Assembly: GCF_900188185.1 (NCBI RefSeq)
Contig: NZ_FZPA01000023.1
Coordinates: forward strand, 1 to 35,727
Source: Sphingopyxis indica
GTDB taxonomy: Bacteria; Pseudomonadota; Alphaproteobacteria; Sphingomonadales; Sphingomonadaceae
Length of the DNA stretch: 35,727 bases
Direction of reading: 5' to 3'
Each line of letters opens with the position of its first letter. The stretch's first letter is position 1. This document shows, piece by piece, positions 8,613 through 17,012 of this stretch. The position numbers were made by a program, and so were the translations under genes. The notes below the pieces were generated by a model. The model worked only from the letters and a program-made list of their open reading frames with translations, made no database searches and had not been told where the DNA came from.

Positions 8613-8630
8613 ATGACCAGTAAATGACAG
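8613..8630 (-). promoter_or_regulatory. Pho box upstream of the porin
   Basis: On the minus strand this reads CTGTCATTTACTGGTCAT, matching the PhoB consensus (CTGTCAT, 4 bases, CTGTCAT) at 12 of 14 positions. It lies 46 bases before the porin start. A weaker half-site pair at 8646-8663 is in the same 11-bp phase, two turns further upstream. Confidence 0.75.
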
Positions 8631-8763
8631 TTGCGCGTCCATAGCATGACATTTTCGTTACATTGCTCATTTTGCGCGGCCCCTTGCCAGCGCAGCCCGA
8701 ACGACTAAGGACGTGCCAGTTTCTATCGGCAACCCTTTGGGTCGCATCATGCGGGAGAATATC

Positions 8764-9666
8764 ATGGCGATCAATTTCGACGGTCGTGTTGCAATCGTGA
8801 CCGGAGCCGGCGGCGGGCTCGGCCGCGCCTATGCGCTCGAACTGGCGCGGCGCGGCGCGAAGGTCGTCGTCAACGATCTGGGCGGCGCACGCGACGGCAC
8901 GGGCCATTCGGACGCCGCGCTTGCCGTCGTCGAGGAAATCCGCGCCGCCGGCGGCACCGCCATGTCGAACGGCGGCAGCGTCACCGAATATGAGCATATG
9001 GCCGAAATGGTCGCCAAGGCGAAGGAGGAATGGGGCGGCGTCCACATCCTGATCAACAATGCCGGCATCCTGCGCGACAAGAGCTTCGCCAAGATGACGA
9101 TGGAGGACTTCGACCTCGTCGTTCAGGTCCACCTGCTCGGCAGCGCCAATGTCACCAAGGCGTGCTGGGACCTGATGCGCGACCAGGCCTATGGCCGCAT
9201 CCTGATGACCGCCTCCTCGACCGGCCTCTACGGCAATTTCGGACAAGCCAATTATGGCGCCGCGAAGCTGGGCCTCGCGGGATTGACCAAGACGCTGCAC
9301 CTCGAAGGCGCGAAATATAATATCCGCTGCAACACGATCGCGCCGGTCGCGGGCACGCGCATGACCGAGGACATTTTCCCGCCCGAACTGTTCGAGAAAT
9401 TCACGCCCGAAAATGTCGTTCCCGCCGCGCTGTTCCTCGTCAGCGAGGACGCCCCGACGAACATGATCGTCGGCGCGGGCGCCGGCGCCTATCACGCCGC
9501 CTATGTCACCGCGACCCCCGGCGTCGCCCTGCCCGAAGACGAACGCACACCCGAGGGCGTCGCCGCGGCGTGGGAGCAGATCATCGACCGCAAGGGCGAG
9601 ATCGTCCCGCAATCGGGCAGCGAACAGTCGATGATCGTGATGAAGGCGTTGCAGGCGCTGGGCTGA
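8764..9666 (+). CDS. SDR-family dehydrogenase, probable 3-hydroxyacyl-CoA dehydrogenase
   Basis: This is a classical short-chain dehydrogenase/reductase of 300 residues. The NAD(P) motif TGAGGGLG is at 13-20, NNAG at 98-101, and the catalytic set is S151, Y164 and K168. The sequence resembles the (3R)-hydroxyacyl-CoA dehydrogenase part of peroxisomal multifunctional enzyme type 2: an insert VVNDLGGARDGTGHSD (35-50) and a C-terminal extension with LPEDERTPEGVAAAWEQI. A beta-oxidation or hydroxyacyl-CoA role is therefore inferred. ATG 8764 follows GGGAGAA and fits the domain; an in-frame ATG at 8713 would add 17 unrelated residues. It is divergent from the porin, with no sign of shared function. 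Confidence 0.88.
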   Translation: MAINFDGRVAIVTGAGGGLGRAYALELARRGAKVVVNDLGGARDGTGHSDAALAVVEEIRAAGGTAMSNGGSVTEYEHMAEMVAKAKEEWGGVHILINNAGILRDKSFAKMTMEDFDLVVQVHLLGSANVTKACWDLMRDQAYGRILMTASSTGLYGNFGQANYGAAKLGLAGLTKTLHLEGAKYNIRCNTIAPVAGTRMTEDIFPPELFEKFTPENVVPAALFLVSEDAPTNMIVGAGAGAYHAAYVTATPGVALPEDERTPEGVAAAWEQIIDRKGEIVPQSGSEQSMIVMKALQALG

Positions 9667-9682
9667 GCCTTCGTCCCTTCAT

Positions 9683-9764
9683 CCTCGTCACCCCGGGCTC
9701 GACCCGGGGTCCATTTCTCGCACGGTGGCGCCATGGATGCCGGGTCAAGCCCGGCATGACGAGG
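9683..9764. repeat. REP inverted-repeat pair
   Basis: Arms at 9683-9714 and 9733-9764 are imperfect reverse complements of the CGTCACCCCGGGCTCGACCC type, facing each other across a short loop. The element follows the SDR stop codon and may act as a stem that ends or protects that transcript. Confidence 0.8.
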
Positions 9765-9851
9765 GTTGCCAGTCTACTGTATTGACACACTAACACGCCC
9801 ATGTAATACCAAAGCGGGGCAAGGGGATCGGTCAGATAAAGGACGACCCCG

Positions 9852-10916
9852 ATGTATAGTGAAAGCGACCTGCAAGCAGCGGTCGATGCCAGAGTGTTGA
9901 CGCCGGAGGCCGCGCAGGCTTTCCGGTCGCACATTGCATCGGTTCGCGCCGCGCCCGGAGCCGACGAGGAATCCTTCCGGCTCATCACCGGCTTCAACGA
10001 TATTTTCGTCAGCATCGCGGCGGTGATCCTGCTCGTGGCGGTGGGATGGATCGGCGAATCGATCCATGCGGCGCTTGCGGGCGCATTCGTCGCGGGCTCG
10101 GCCTGGTTCCTCGCCGAATATTTCACGAAGGTGCGCCGCATGGCGCTTCCCAGCATCGTGTTGATGCTCGCCTTCGCCGGCGGCGTCGCGGCAACGATGA
10201 TCGGCTTTCTCGTCGAGCATGGCGAGGCCATTTTCGGCAAGGATCCGGGCGATACGGTCGCCGGGCTGCTGATGGGCGGCATTGCGCTGATCACGGCGGT
10301 GGCGACCTGGCTGCACTGGAAGCGATTCATGGTGCCGATCACCGTCGCGGCGGGCACCGCGGCGCTCGCGGCGATGGCGGTCGCGCTGATCCTCTCGATC
10401 ACCGGAATGCCCGAAGAGCCCGACGCGCTGGTCATGTCGCTGGTGCTCGTCGCCGGGCTCGGCGTCTTCACGCTTGCCATGTGGTGGGACCGCAGCGACC
10501 GCGCGCGCCAGACACGCCGCAGCGACGTTGCCTTCTGGCTGCACCTGCTCGCCGCTCCGATGATCGCGCACCCGATCTTCTTTCTGCTGGGGGTTACCGA
10601 GGGCGAGAATATCACGAGCGGCGCCGCGGTGATGGTGGTCGGCATCTACATAGTGTTCGGCCTCGTCGCGCTGGCGATCGACCGGCGCGCACTGCTCGTC
10701 TCCGCCCTCGCCTATGTGTTGTTCGCGTTGACCCAGCTCTTTCGCACCTTCGGTGCGATCGAACTCAATGTCGCGCTGACCGCGCTGGTGATCGGATCGG
10801 CGCTGCTGCTGCTTTCGGCCTTCTGGCAGAATGCGCGGGCGATCGTGGTCGGCCAGCTGCCCGCGAATCTCGCGAACCAGCTGCCGGCCACCATTCGGGC
10901 AATGGCTCAGGCCTGA
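9852..10916 (+). CDS. Polytopic membrane protein of unknown function
   Basis: I do not recognise this 354-residue protein. About 45 soluble N-terminal residues (ESDLQAAVDARVLTPEAAQA) are followed by some eight to ten hydrophobic segments with short loops, for example FVSIAAVILLVAVGWI, LPSIVLMLAFAGGVAATMI, VPITVAAGTAALAAMAVALI, AAVMVVGIYIVFGLVALAI and VALTALVIGSALLLLSAF. The layout recalls DUF2157-type membrane proteins, whose N-terminus also carries a helical soluble part, but this is only a resemblance. AGGA at 9839-9842 is a suitable ribosome site for ATG 9852. REP clusters on both sides suggest it is transcribed alone. Confidence 0.75.
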   Translation: MYSESDLQAAVDARVLTPEAAQAFRSHIASVRAAPGADEESFRLITGFNDIFVSIAAVILLVAVGWIGESIHAALAGAFVAGSAWFLAEYFTKVRRMALPSIVLMLAFAGGVAATMIGFLVEHGEAIFGKDPGDTVAGLLMGGIALITAVATWLHWKRFMVPITVAAGTAALAAMAVALILSITGMPEEPDALVMSLVLVAGLGVFTLAMWWDRSDRARQTRRSDVAFWLHLLAAPMIAHPIFFLLGVTEGENITSGAAVMVVGIYIVFGLVALAIDRRALLVSALAYVLFALTQLFRTFGAIELNVALTALVIGSALLLLSAFWQNARAIVVGQLPANLANQLPATIRAMAQA

Positions 10917-10924
10917 CTTCCAAC

Positions 10925-11161
10925 GTCATCCCGGCGGAGGCCGGGATCTCGCCGGGGCCTAGAGCAGCGAGCCTTAAATCTGCACCGTCTCCCCGAGCGA
11001 AGACGAGGGGCTCTGCCGAGCGAAGTCGAGGCTGCGACGCTGCGGTTCTCGCTCCGCTCGAACGAGCCCCTCGTCTTCGCTCGGGGAGACGGGTCGATTC
11101 AGATTTCCTGCAATTTGCTCTAATGCTCAGACGGTGAGATCCCGGCCTTCGCCGGGATGAC
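10925..11161. repeat. Nested REP elements
   Basis: An outer pair (GTCATCCCGGCGGAGGCCGG at 10925 and its reverse complement ending near 11161) encloses a different inner pair at 10985-11014 and 11064-11092 (CCGTCTCCCCGAGCGAAGAC and its complement). The inner family recurs at 21061-21216. The arrangement suggests one REP-type element landed inside another. There is no gene in this 260-base gap. Confidence 0.85.
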
Positions 11162-11176
11162 GGCGTGAGGGCGCCG

Positions 11177-11524
11177 TCAGTCCGCAACCAGCTTCATCAG
11201 CTTGCGTTCGATGGGGGCGAGTATGTTCGCGAGTTCGTCCCCGCGTTTCAGGATCGCCCCGGCTTCGGAGACCAGCGCCCACAGGCCCTGACGGCTCCGC
11301 AAGGCGGGGCGTTTTTCGATGCGATATTCGGGGCGCTCGGCGGTGCGGCGAAAGGCGGAGAAGATCGCGGCGTCGCGGTGGAAATCCATCGCATAGTCGC
11401 GCCAGCGCCCCGCCGCGACCATGCGGCCGTAGAGGTCGAGGATGCGGGTCAGCTCATCACGGTCGAACCCGACTTGCAGCGGTGCCGCACGAACGAGATG
11501 CGGCAAAGGCGTCACCGTTCCCAT
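11177..11524 (-). CDS. DUF2794 family protein
   Basis: This 115-residue protein matches my recollection of DUF2794, a small uncharacterised family found mainly in alphaproteobacteria. Typical features are FDRDELTRILDLYGRMVAAGRWRDYAMDF near residues 20-48 and the basic RIEKRPALRSRQGLWALVSE. It has no signal peptide or membrane segment, so it is probably cytoplasmic. Its ATG overlaps the stop codon of the serine acetyltransferase gene by one base (TGATG), so the two are translationally coupled. Function is unknown. Confidence 0.85.
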   Translation of the reverse strand: MGTVTPLPHLVRAAPLQVGFDRDELTRILDLYGRMVAAGRWRDYAMDFHRDAAIFSAFRRTAERPEYRIEKRPALRSRQGLWALVSEAGAILKRGDELANILAPIERKLMKLVAD

Positions 11525-12252
11525 CAGGCCCGGTTCCGGCTCCCTTTGCGCCGCTGCGGCGCTTCGTCGTCGTTATCGACAATTGCCGCCTCGCGCTCGG
11601 CAATCAGGGCTGCGAGTTGCTTCTGCAGCTGCTCGAGCTGGCATTGCAGCAGTTCGACCTTCTGCGTCGCGGGGTCGAAGGTTTCGCAGCACGGCGTGCC
11701 ATAGGGCACGAATTCGCGGGCATATTCGGTCGCATCGACGAGCGTCGAGCGCGCCGGAATGCCGACCATCACCGCGCCCTCGGGCACGTCCTTCGTCACC
11801 ACCGCATTGGCACCGACGCGCGCGCGTTCGTTGACGATCACCGGGCCGAGGATCTGCGCGCCCGATCCGACAATCACGTCGTTGCTCAACGTCGGGTGGC
11901 GCTTGCCGCCGATCCCGTTGGCGGGATCGGTGCCGCCGAGCGTCACGCCCTGATAGATGGAAACATTGTCGCCGATCTCCGCCGTCTCGCCGATCACCAC
12001 GCCAAAGCCATGGTCGATGAACAGATGGCGGCCGATCGTCGCGCCGGGGTGGATGTCGATGCCGGTCAGGAAGCGCGCAAGATGATTGATGAAGCGCGCG
12101 AGGAAGAAGAGCCGCGCCTCGAACAGCCAGTGCGCGACGCGGTGCATGCCGACCGCGAGCAGCCCCGGGTAGAGGAGGATTTCCCACCGCGACCGCGGCG
12201 CGGGATCGCGCGCCTTGATCGAGTCGAGATAGGCGACCAGGGTATTGAACAT
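11524..12252 (-). CDS. cysE: Serine O-acetyltransferase (short EpsC/CysE type)
   Basis: The enzyme transfers acetyl from acetyl-CoA to L-serine to give O-acetylserine, the precursor of cysteine. The left-handed beta-helix of hexapeptide repeats covers about 65-165, with DIHPGATIG (66-74), the catalytic D80-H81 pair in FIDHGFG, VTLGGT and the substrate motif GKRHPTL. The long N-terminal domain of E. coli CysE is largely missing, as in the shorter EpsC type. The C-terminus (about 195-227, ELLQCQLEQLQKQLAALIAE) is a predicted coiled coil that may support oligomers or binding to cysteine synthase. At 242 residues it is normal for the short type. It is coupled to the DUF2794 gene. Confidence 0.93.
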   Translation of the reverse strand: MFNTLVAYLDSIKARDPAPRSRWEILLYPGLLAVGMHRVAHWLFEARLFFLARFINHLARFLTGIDIHPGATIGRHLFIDHGFGVVIGETAEIGDNVSIYQGVTLGGTDPANGIGGKRHPTLSNDVIVGSGAQILGPVIVNERARVGANAVVTKDVPEGAVMVGIPARSTLVDATEYAREFVPYGTPCCETFDPATQKVELLQCQLEQLQKQLAALIAEREAAIVDNDDEAPQRRKGSRNRA

Positions 12253-12332
12253 CTATTGTCCCCTGCGACCGTGCAATCAAGGCAAGATAGAGATGCCCGA
12301 GAGGCTTTTCCACCCCCGAAGCGCTTTATTCG

Positions 12333-12965
12333 TCAGCGCCCGAACAGGCCAAGGCGAAAGAGCAGCAAGCCTTCGCTTCGCCAGCGCCGCTCGCCATCGC
12401 GCGCGGCGATCGCCGCGGCCCAGCGGTCGAGCATCAACAGCGCGCGCTGCCCGGCAAAGGCGCTGCGCGGCGGCGGGGGGGCGGCGCGAGCTTCGGTGAA
12501 CAGCCGGCGCGCCCCGGCTTCGTCCTTTTGCAGCGCCGCGCCCCAGAGCAGACCCCAGCGCCGTCCGGATATTCCGTCGCCGCCCGACAGCGCGAAGAGC
12601 GCCGTTCCGAAGGCGGCGGCGCCGTCACGCCCCGCATCTTCGGCGAGCAACATCGCCTCGGCCGCATCGACGAGTGCATCGAGCCCGCCCTGGCCGCCCC
12701 ACGTCGCCTGAAGCTCGGCGAGCAGCGGTTCGCCTTTCGGCAGCGCGCCGGGATCGTTCGCGAGCAGCGCCAGCATGTCGCGCCACCAGGCGAGCTTGAT
12801 CTGGCCGATCAGCGGCTCGCTCGTGTCGCGCAGCAGCGCCGTCAGCCGCTCGGCGAGCGCCCACAGCGCCGTGAGCGCAGCGCGGCGCCCGGGCGGCACC
12901 GCGACCAGCACGCGCGGGTCGCGCAGGTCGGGATAGGGCGCAAAATCGGGAACGTCGCTCGCCAT
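12333..12965 (-). CDS. Short squalene/phytoene synthase-like protein
   Basis: The 210-residue protein resembles the squalene/phytoene synthase fold, chiefly through the segment IGQIKLAWWRDML near residues 53-65, which matches the helix around the conserved R-WW--L of that family. The two Asp-rich DxxxD motifs needed for diphosphate ionisation are not evident, and the length is about two thirds of a true synthase. It more likely belongs to the non-catalytic branch related to NDUFAF6, a complex I assembly factor, than to a carotenoid or hopanoid enzyme; this is inference. It is flanked by the acetyltransferase gene and a REP, so it may be a single-gene unit. Confidence 0.65.
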   Translation of the reverse strand: MASDVPDFAPYPDLRDPRVLVAVPPGRRAALTALWALAERLTALLRDTSEPLIGQIKLAWWRDMLALLANDPGALPKGEPLLAELQATWGGQGGLDALVDAAEAMLLAEDAGRDGAAAFGTALFALSGGDGISGRRWGLLWGAALQKDEAGARRLFTEARAAPPPPRSAFAGQRALLMLDRWAAAIAARDGERRWRSEGLLLFRLGLFGR

Positions 12966-12990
12966 GCGCTGCGGCTAACATCTCCATCCC

Positions 12991-13070
12991 GTCATTGCGA
13001 GCGAAGCGACGCAATCCAGAGCGCGCCAGACCGCCCTGGATTGCTTCGTCGCTTCGCTCCTCGCAATGAC
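12991..13070. repeat. REP inverted-repeat pair
   Basis: GTCATTGCGAGCGAAGCGAC at 12991 is mirrored by the arm ending CGCAATGAC at 13070, with matching CTGGATTGC/GCAATCCAG inner ends. It lies directly downstream of pdhB and could act as the transcript end. Confidence 0.85.
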
Positions 13071-13082
13071 GAGAATAAATTA

Positions 13083-14447
13083 TCAGCGATTGCACACCGC
13101 CTTCGCCGCCGCGATCACCCGCGCGGTATCGACGAGCGCCGCCTTTTCGAGATTGGCGGCATAGGGCAGCGGCACATCCTCGTTGCACACGCGGGTGACC
13201 GGCGCGTCGAGATCGTCGAAGCCCTGTTCCATCGCGACCATCGCAAGCTCGCTCGCGATCGAGCAGGTCGGCCAGCCTTCCTCGACGATGACGAGGCGGT
13301 TCGTCTTTTTGAGGCTTGCGAGCACGGTCGCCGTATCGAGCGGGCGCAAGGTGCGCAGGTCGATCACCTCGGCGTCGATGCCCTCGCCGGCCAGCGCGTC
13401 GGCGGCTTCGAGCGCAAGCCCGACGCCGATCGAATAGCTGACGAGCGTGACGTCGCTGCCCTCGCGCATGATCCGCGCCTTGCCGATCGGCAGCACGAAA
13501 TCGTCGACCTCGGGCACGTCGAAGCTGCGGCCATAGAGCAGCTCGTTCTCGAGGAAGACGACCGGATCTTCGCTGCGGATCGCGGCCTTCAAGAGCCCTT
13601 TCGCGTCGGCCGCATCATAGGGCGAGATGACGATCAAGCCGGGGACGCTCGCATACCAGGGCGCGTAATTCTGGCTGTGCTGCGCCGCGACGCGGCTCGC
13701 CGCGCCGTTCGGGCCGCGGAAAACGATCGGACAGCGCATCTGGCCGCCCGACATATAGTTGGTCTTGGCCGCCGAATTGATGATGTGGTCGATCGCCTGC
13801 ATCGCGAAGTTGAAGGTCATGAACTCGATGATCGGCCTGAGGCCGCCCATCGCGGCGCCGGTGCCGAGCCCCGCGAACCCATATTCGGTGATCGGCGTAT
13901 CGACGACGCGCTTGTCGCCGAATTCTTCGAGCAGGCCCTGCGTAACCTTGTACGCGCCCTGATATTCGGCGACTTCCTCGCCCATCACGAAGATGCGGTC
14001 GTCGGCGCGCATCTCTTCGGCCATCGCATCGCGCAGCGCTTCGCGCACGGTGAGCTTGGCCATCGCGGTGCCTTCGGGGATCGCGGGGTCCGACGCACGT
14101 TCGGCCGGAGCCGGCGCCTTGGGAGCGGCTGGCGCGGGCGCGGCGGCCTCGGGCTCGTCGACGGGCGCGGCGGGTGCTGGTGCCGGCGTGCTCGCCGCAT
14201 CCTCGCCCTCGCCCGCGATCGTCGCGATCACGGTGCCCACCTTCACATTGTCGGTGCCCTCGGGCACGAGGATCCGGCCGATCGTGCCTTCGTCGACCGC
14301 TTCGAACTCCATCGTCGCCTTGTCGGTCTCGATCTCGGCGAGGATGTCGCCCGATTTGACCTCGTCGCCTTCCTTGACGAGCCATTTGGCGAGCGTGCCC
14401 TCTTCCATCGTCGGCGACAGCGCCGGCATCTTCAATTCGATGGCCAT
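13083..14447 (-). CDS. pdhB: Pyruvate dehydrogenase E1 beta subunit with N-terminal lipoyl domain
   Basis: This is the E1-beta subunit of the pyruvate dehydrogenase complex, which decarboxylates pyruvate with thiamine diphosphate. ATG 14447 gives [20 protein letters not shown], the start of a lipoyl domain (1-80) with the lipoylated lysine K43 in [11 protein letters not shown]. An Ala/Pro-rich linker (about 80-120) leads to the E1-beta domain (about 130-454) with [12 protein letters not shown] and the C-terminal [15 protein letters not shown] lipoyl domain on E1-beta instead of only on E2 is a known alphaproteobacterial variant. An earlier ATG at 14489 overlaps pdhA and is unlikely. It begins one base after the pdhA stop. 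No E2 or E3 gene is in the window. Confidence 0.95.
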   Translation of the reverse strand: MAIELKMPALSPTMEEGTLAKWLVKEGDEVKSGDILAEIETDKATMEFEAVDEGTIGRILVPEGTDNVKVGTVIATIAGEGEDAASTPAPAPAAPVDEPEAAAPAPAAPKAPAPAERASDPAIPEGTAMAKLTVREALRDAMAEEMRADDRIFVMGEEVAEYQGAYKVTQGLLEEFGDKRVVDTPITEYGFAGLGTGAAMGGLRPIIEFMTFNFAMQAIDHIINSAAKTNYMSGGQMRCPIVFRGPNGAASRVAAQHSQNYAPWYASVPGLIVISPYDAADAKGLLKAAIRSEDPVVFLENELLYGRSFDVPEVDDFVLPIGKARIMREGSDVTLVSYSIGVGLALEAADALAGEGIDAEVIDLRTLRPLDTATVLASLKKTNRLVIVEEGWPTCSIASELAMVAMEQGFDDLDAPVTRVCNEDVPLPYAANLEKAALVDTARVIAAAKAVCNR

Positions 14448-14448
14448 C

Positions 14449-15519
14449 TCAATATTGCTCCACCAGCACGTCGGTATAAAGTTCGGCAAGTTCGGGTTCG
14501 GGCGCGCTTTCGGCGAAGTCGGCCGCGTCGCTCACCACCTGGCGGATGTCCTTGTCGATCGCCTTGATCGCGTCCTCGGTCATTCCCGCGTCGAGCATCA
14601 GCTTCTTGAGATGCTCGATCGCATCGGACTTGTCGCGCACCGCCTGCACCTCCTCGCGGCTGCGATATTTGGCCGGGTCGGACATCGAGTGGCCGCGATA
14701 GCGATAGGTCTTGAGCTCGAGCAGGATCGGCCCCTTGCCCGCGCGCACCCATTCGAGCGCCGCCTCGGCCGCGCCGCGCACCGCGAGCACGTCCATGCCG
14801 TCGACCTGCATGCCGGGGATGCGGAAGCTTTCGCCGCGGCGATAGAGCTGGTCCTCGGCGCTACTGCGATTGACCGAAGTGCCCATCGCATATTGGTTGT
14901 TCTCGATCACGAAGATGATCGGCAGCTTCCACAGCTCGGCCATGTTGAAGCTTTCATAGACCTGGCCCTGGTTCGCGGCGCCGTCGCCGAAATAGGCCAT
15001 GGCGACCCCGCCGTCGCCGCGATATTTGTGCGCGAAGGCGAGGCCGGTGCCGAGCGCGACCTGAGCACCGACGATGCCGTGGCCGCCATAGAATTTATGC
15101 TCGACGCTGAACATGTGCATCGAGCCGCCCTTGCCCTTCGAGATGCCCGCCTGACGCCCGGTCAGCTCGGCCATGATGACCTTGGGGTCGATGCCGTAAG
15201 CGAGCATATGCCCGTGGTCGCGATAGCCGGTGATCACGCTGTCACGCTCGCCGTCGAGCGCCGACTGGAGGCCCACGGCGACCGCTTCCTGGCCGATATA
15301 GAGGTGGCAGAAACCGCCGATCAGGCCGAGGCCGTAGAGCTGCCCCGCCTTTTCCTCGAAGCGGCGGATGAGCAGCATTTCGCGATAGAATGTCTCTAGC
15401 TCTTGCGGAGTCGCCGCATAGGGCGCGGGCTCGCGGGGGGTCTCGCGGTTCGATTTGGGAGCTGGAGTGGACGCAGGTTTTTTTGGCGCGGCGGTCTTGC
15501 GCGCGGGTGCTTTGGCCAA
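14449..15519 (-). CDS. pdhA: Pyruvate dehydrogenase E1 alpha subunit
   Basis: The E1-alpha subunit binds thiamine diphosphate with PdhB and starts oxidative decarboxylation of pyruvate. In 356 residues, a basic Ala/Pro-rich N-terminal tail (1-33) precedes the domain beginning [19 protein letters not shown]. The thiamine motif runs from GDG at 178-180 to NN at 207-208, and the phosphorylation-loop region [16 protein letters not shown] is present as in mitochondrial enzymes. pdhA and pdhB form an operon with a one-base gap. Upstream lies a repeat element and then an ftsB-like gene on the same strand, a gene order common in alphaproteobacteria. Confidence 0.96.
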   Translation of the reverse strand: MAKAPARKTAAPKKPASTPAPKSNRETPREPAPYAATPQELETFYREMLLIRRFEEKAGQLYGLGLIGGFCHLYIGQEAVAVGLQSALDGERDSVITGYRDHGHMLAYGIDPKVIMAELTGRQAGISKGKGGSMHMFSVEHKFYGGHGIVGAQVALGTGLAFAHKYRGDGGVAMAYFGDGAANQGQVYESFNMAELWKLPIIFVIENNQYAMGTSVNRSSAEDQLYRRGESFRIPGMQVDGMDVLAVRGAAEAALEWVRAGKGPILLELKTYRYRGHSMSDPAKYRSREEVQAVRDKSDAIEHLKKLMLDAGMTEDAIKAIDKDIRQVVSDAADFAESAPEPELAELYTDVLVEQY

Positions 15520-15635
15520 GGTGCTTTCCTTTGCGTTTAGCCGTTACGGCATGGCCCCTATAGGACCGCCCCGCCCCGCTTGGCAACGCCCCCTTGGGCG
15601 GCCGGAAGGATGGTGTTACGTATGCAACATTGCCT

Positions 15636-15765
15636 AAGCCCCTCCTCTTCAGAGGAGGGGTTGGGGTGGTGGCGCGCGGCAGCGCGCAAGACGCCGAGCA
15701 CCACCCCGCTGCGACCAGCGAACAAGTTCGCAAGTCTCGCTGCCCCTCCTCTGAAGAGGAGGGGG
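15636..15765. repeat. Double-hairpin repeat element, copy 2
   Basis: This is nearly the same as the element at 7030-7160 and in the same orientation: the same palindromic ends and core, with scattered substitutions (for example GCGCGGCAGCGCGC in place of GCGCGATAGCACGC). It lies between pdhA and the ftsB-like gene. Confidence 0.85.
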
Positions 15766-15777
15766 TGACGCATTACT

Positions 15778-16098
15778 CTATTCCTTCTCGTCCATCGGGA
15801 TGGCGATTTCATCGGGGTGCATGACGCCCAGTTTCTCGCGGACATATTCGTCGGCAAGGTCGGGGTCGACGCGCCGCCGGTCGAGCAGATTGACGCGGTT
15901 CTGAAGTTCGTTCTCGCGCTTGGTCAGCTTCGACAGCACGACCCGCTTCTTCTCGACCGACTGGCGATAATCGCCCCAGGCATAAAGGCCGGTCGGCCCG
16001 AAGATGATATAGCCGATCATCGCCAGCACCGCGAGCAGCGCGACGGTGGGACCGATGGCCCGATTCACCGATTTCCGAACTTTGTGGCGCTGCGTCAT
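15778..16098 (-). CDS. FtsB/DivIC-like septum formation initiator
   Basis: This is a small bitopic cell-division protein of 106 residues. A basic cytoplasmic N-terminus is followed by one membrane segment (about 17-38, TVALLAVLAMIGYIIFG), a coiled coil (about 44-75, SVEKKRVVLSKLTKRENELQ), and the ending YVREKLGVMHPDEIAI, which matches the family feature in which a REKLG segment follows the coiled coil. Known relatives join FtsL and FtsQ in the divisome. Position just upstream of pdhA on the same strand is common in this bacterial class. Confidence 0.88.
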   Translation of the reverse strand: MTQRHKVRKSVNRAIGPTVALLAVLAMIGYIIFGPTGLYAWGDYRQSVEKKRVVLSKLTKRENELQNRVNLLDRRRVDPDLADEYVREKLGVMHPDEIAIPMDEKE

Positions 16099-16129
16099 CG
16101 CCGCCTTGAATCACAAGCGATTCGCGGCG

Positions 16130-16927
16130 TCAAGGCGCCTTGCGACATTTTCCACCGCTTGTCGGTTCAAGGAAAATCAGGCGAAAGTCGCCGCGCTCGA
16201 CTTCGGCGAGCGTATGCTGCTCATATTCGACCGCGCCGAGCGCCGGATGGTCGAAGCGCCGCGCGCCGCCTTCGTGCGGCAGGACCGCCTGGCGGTCCCA
16301 TTCGACCGCGAATTCGGCGCTGATTTCGCAAAGCCGGTCGACCACCATATGAACGCGCGGATCGGTGACCCCGCGCCCGAAATCGCGGCGGAACTCCGAC
16401 AGGATGCGCGCCGCCCGCGCGCGCCAGTCGGGCAGCAGGCCGCGGGCTGCCGGATGCGTGAACACATAGTCGAGCAGATTCGGCTGATCGCCGGCGTCGA
16501 ACAGGCCGACGAACAGCGCCCGCGCCGCGCCGTTCGCGCAGCAGACATACCAGGCGGGATCGAGGCCATAGGCGGGCCAGGTCAGCGCCTCGACCGCCGC
16601 CGCGATCGCCGGCGGCGCCTGCACCGCCGCGGGCCCCACCGGCGCAGCCGGGTCGCGCCTGTCCGCGAGCGCGAACATATAGTCGCGCTCGGCGCCCGAC
16701 AGGTGCAGCGCATCGGCGAGCCGCGCGAGCATCGCCGCCGACGGCCGGATGTCGCGCCCCTGTTCGACCCACGCGAGCCACGTCGTTCCAATACCCGCAA
16801 GATCGGCGAGATCCTCGCGGCGCAGCCCGGGCGTCCGGCGACGACGCGGCGGCCCCACGGGGGTCATCGCCTCACGCCGTCCGCGCACGAAGGCGCCCAA
16901 TAGTCTGCGTTGCTCCGCGGTCTGCAT
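16130..16927 (-). CDS. Helix-turn-helix regulator with MmyB-like ligand-binding domain
   Basis: This 265-residue regulator has an N-terminal XRE-type helix-turn-helix (about 1-70, with RRTPGLRREDLADLAGIGTTWLAWVEQG) and a C-terminal domain of the MmyB-like type (about 95-260), recognisable from WYVCCANGAARALF, DWRARAARILSEFRRDFG and the ending VERGDFRLIFLEP. Such proteins are thought to bind small, perhaps fatty-acid-like, ligands. ATG 16927 gives the standard N-terminus MQTAEQRRLLGAFVRGRRE; a longer frame begins upstream inside the divergent gene. The divergent methyltransferase gene is its likely target, since the 80-base gap contains a repeated candidate operator. Confidence 0.9.
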   Translation of the reverse strand: MQTAEQRRLLGAFVRGRREAMTPVGPPRRRRTPGLRREDLADLAGIGTTWLAWVEQGRDIRPSAAMLARLADALHLSGAERDYMFALADRRDPAAPVGPAAVQAPPAIAAAVEALTWPAYGLDPAWYVCCANGAARALFVGLFDAGDQPNLLDYVFTHPAARGLLPDWRARAARILSEFRRDFGRGVTDPRVHMVVDRLCEISAEFAVEWDRQAVLPHEGGARRFDHPALGAVEYEQHTLAEVERGDFRLIFLEPTSGGKCRKAP

Positions 16928-16938
16928 GATGCAATTTA

Positions 16939-16974
16939 TAACAGGATAATTATGTCCATTGTAACAGGGTAATT
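16939..16974. promoter_or_regulatory. Direct-repeat candidate operator between regulator and methyltransferase
   Basis: TAACAGGATAATT (16939-16951) recurs as TAACAGGGTAATT (16962-16974), 23 bases apart (about two helical turns), in the AT-rich gap between the divergent genes. It is a plausible binding site for the HTH regulator. The binding itself is inferred. Confidence 0.5.
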
Positions 16975-17012
16975 GATCGGCTGGAGGGACGGCATCGAAG
17001 GAGATAATGACG

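Noticed and set aside
12528..14567. A 679-codon plus-strand frame opposite the synthase-like gene and pdhB
   Set aside because: Low-complexity Arg/His/Asp composition, antisense to the pyruvate dehydrogenase gene, so an artefact of GC-rich codon bias.
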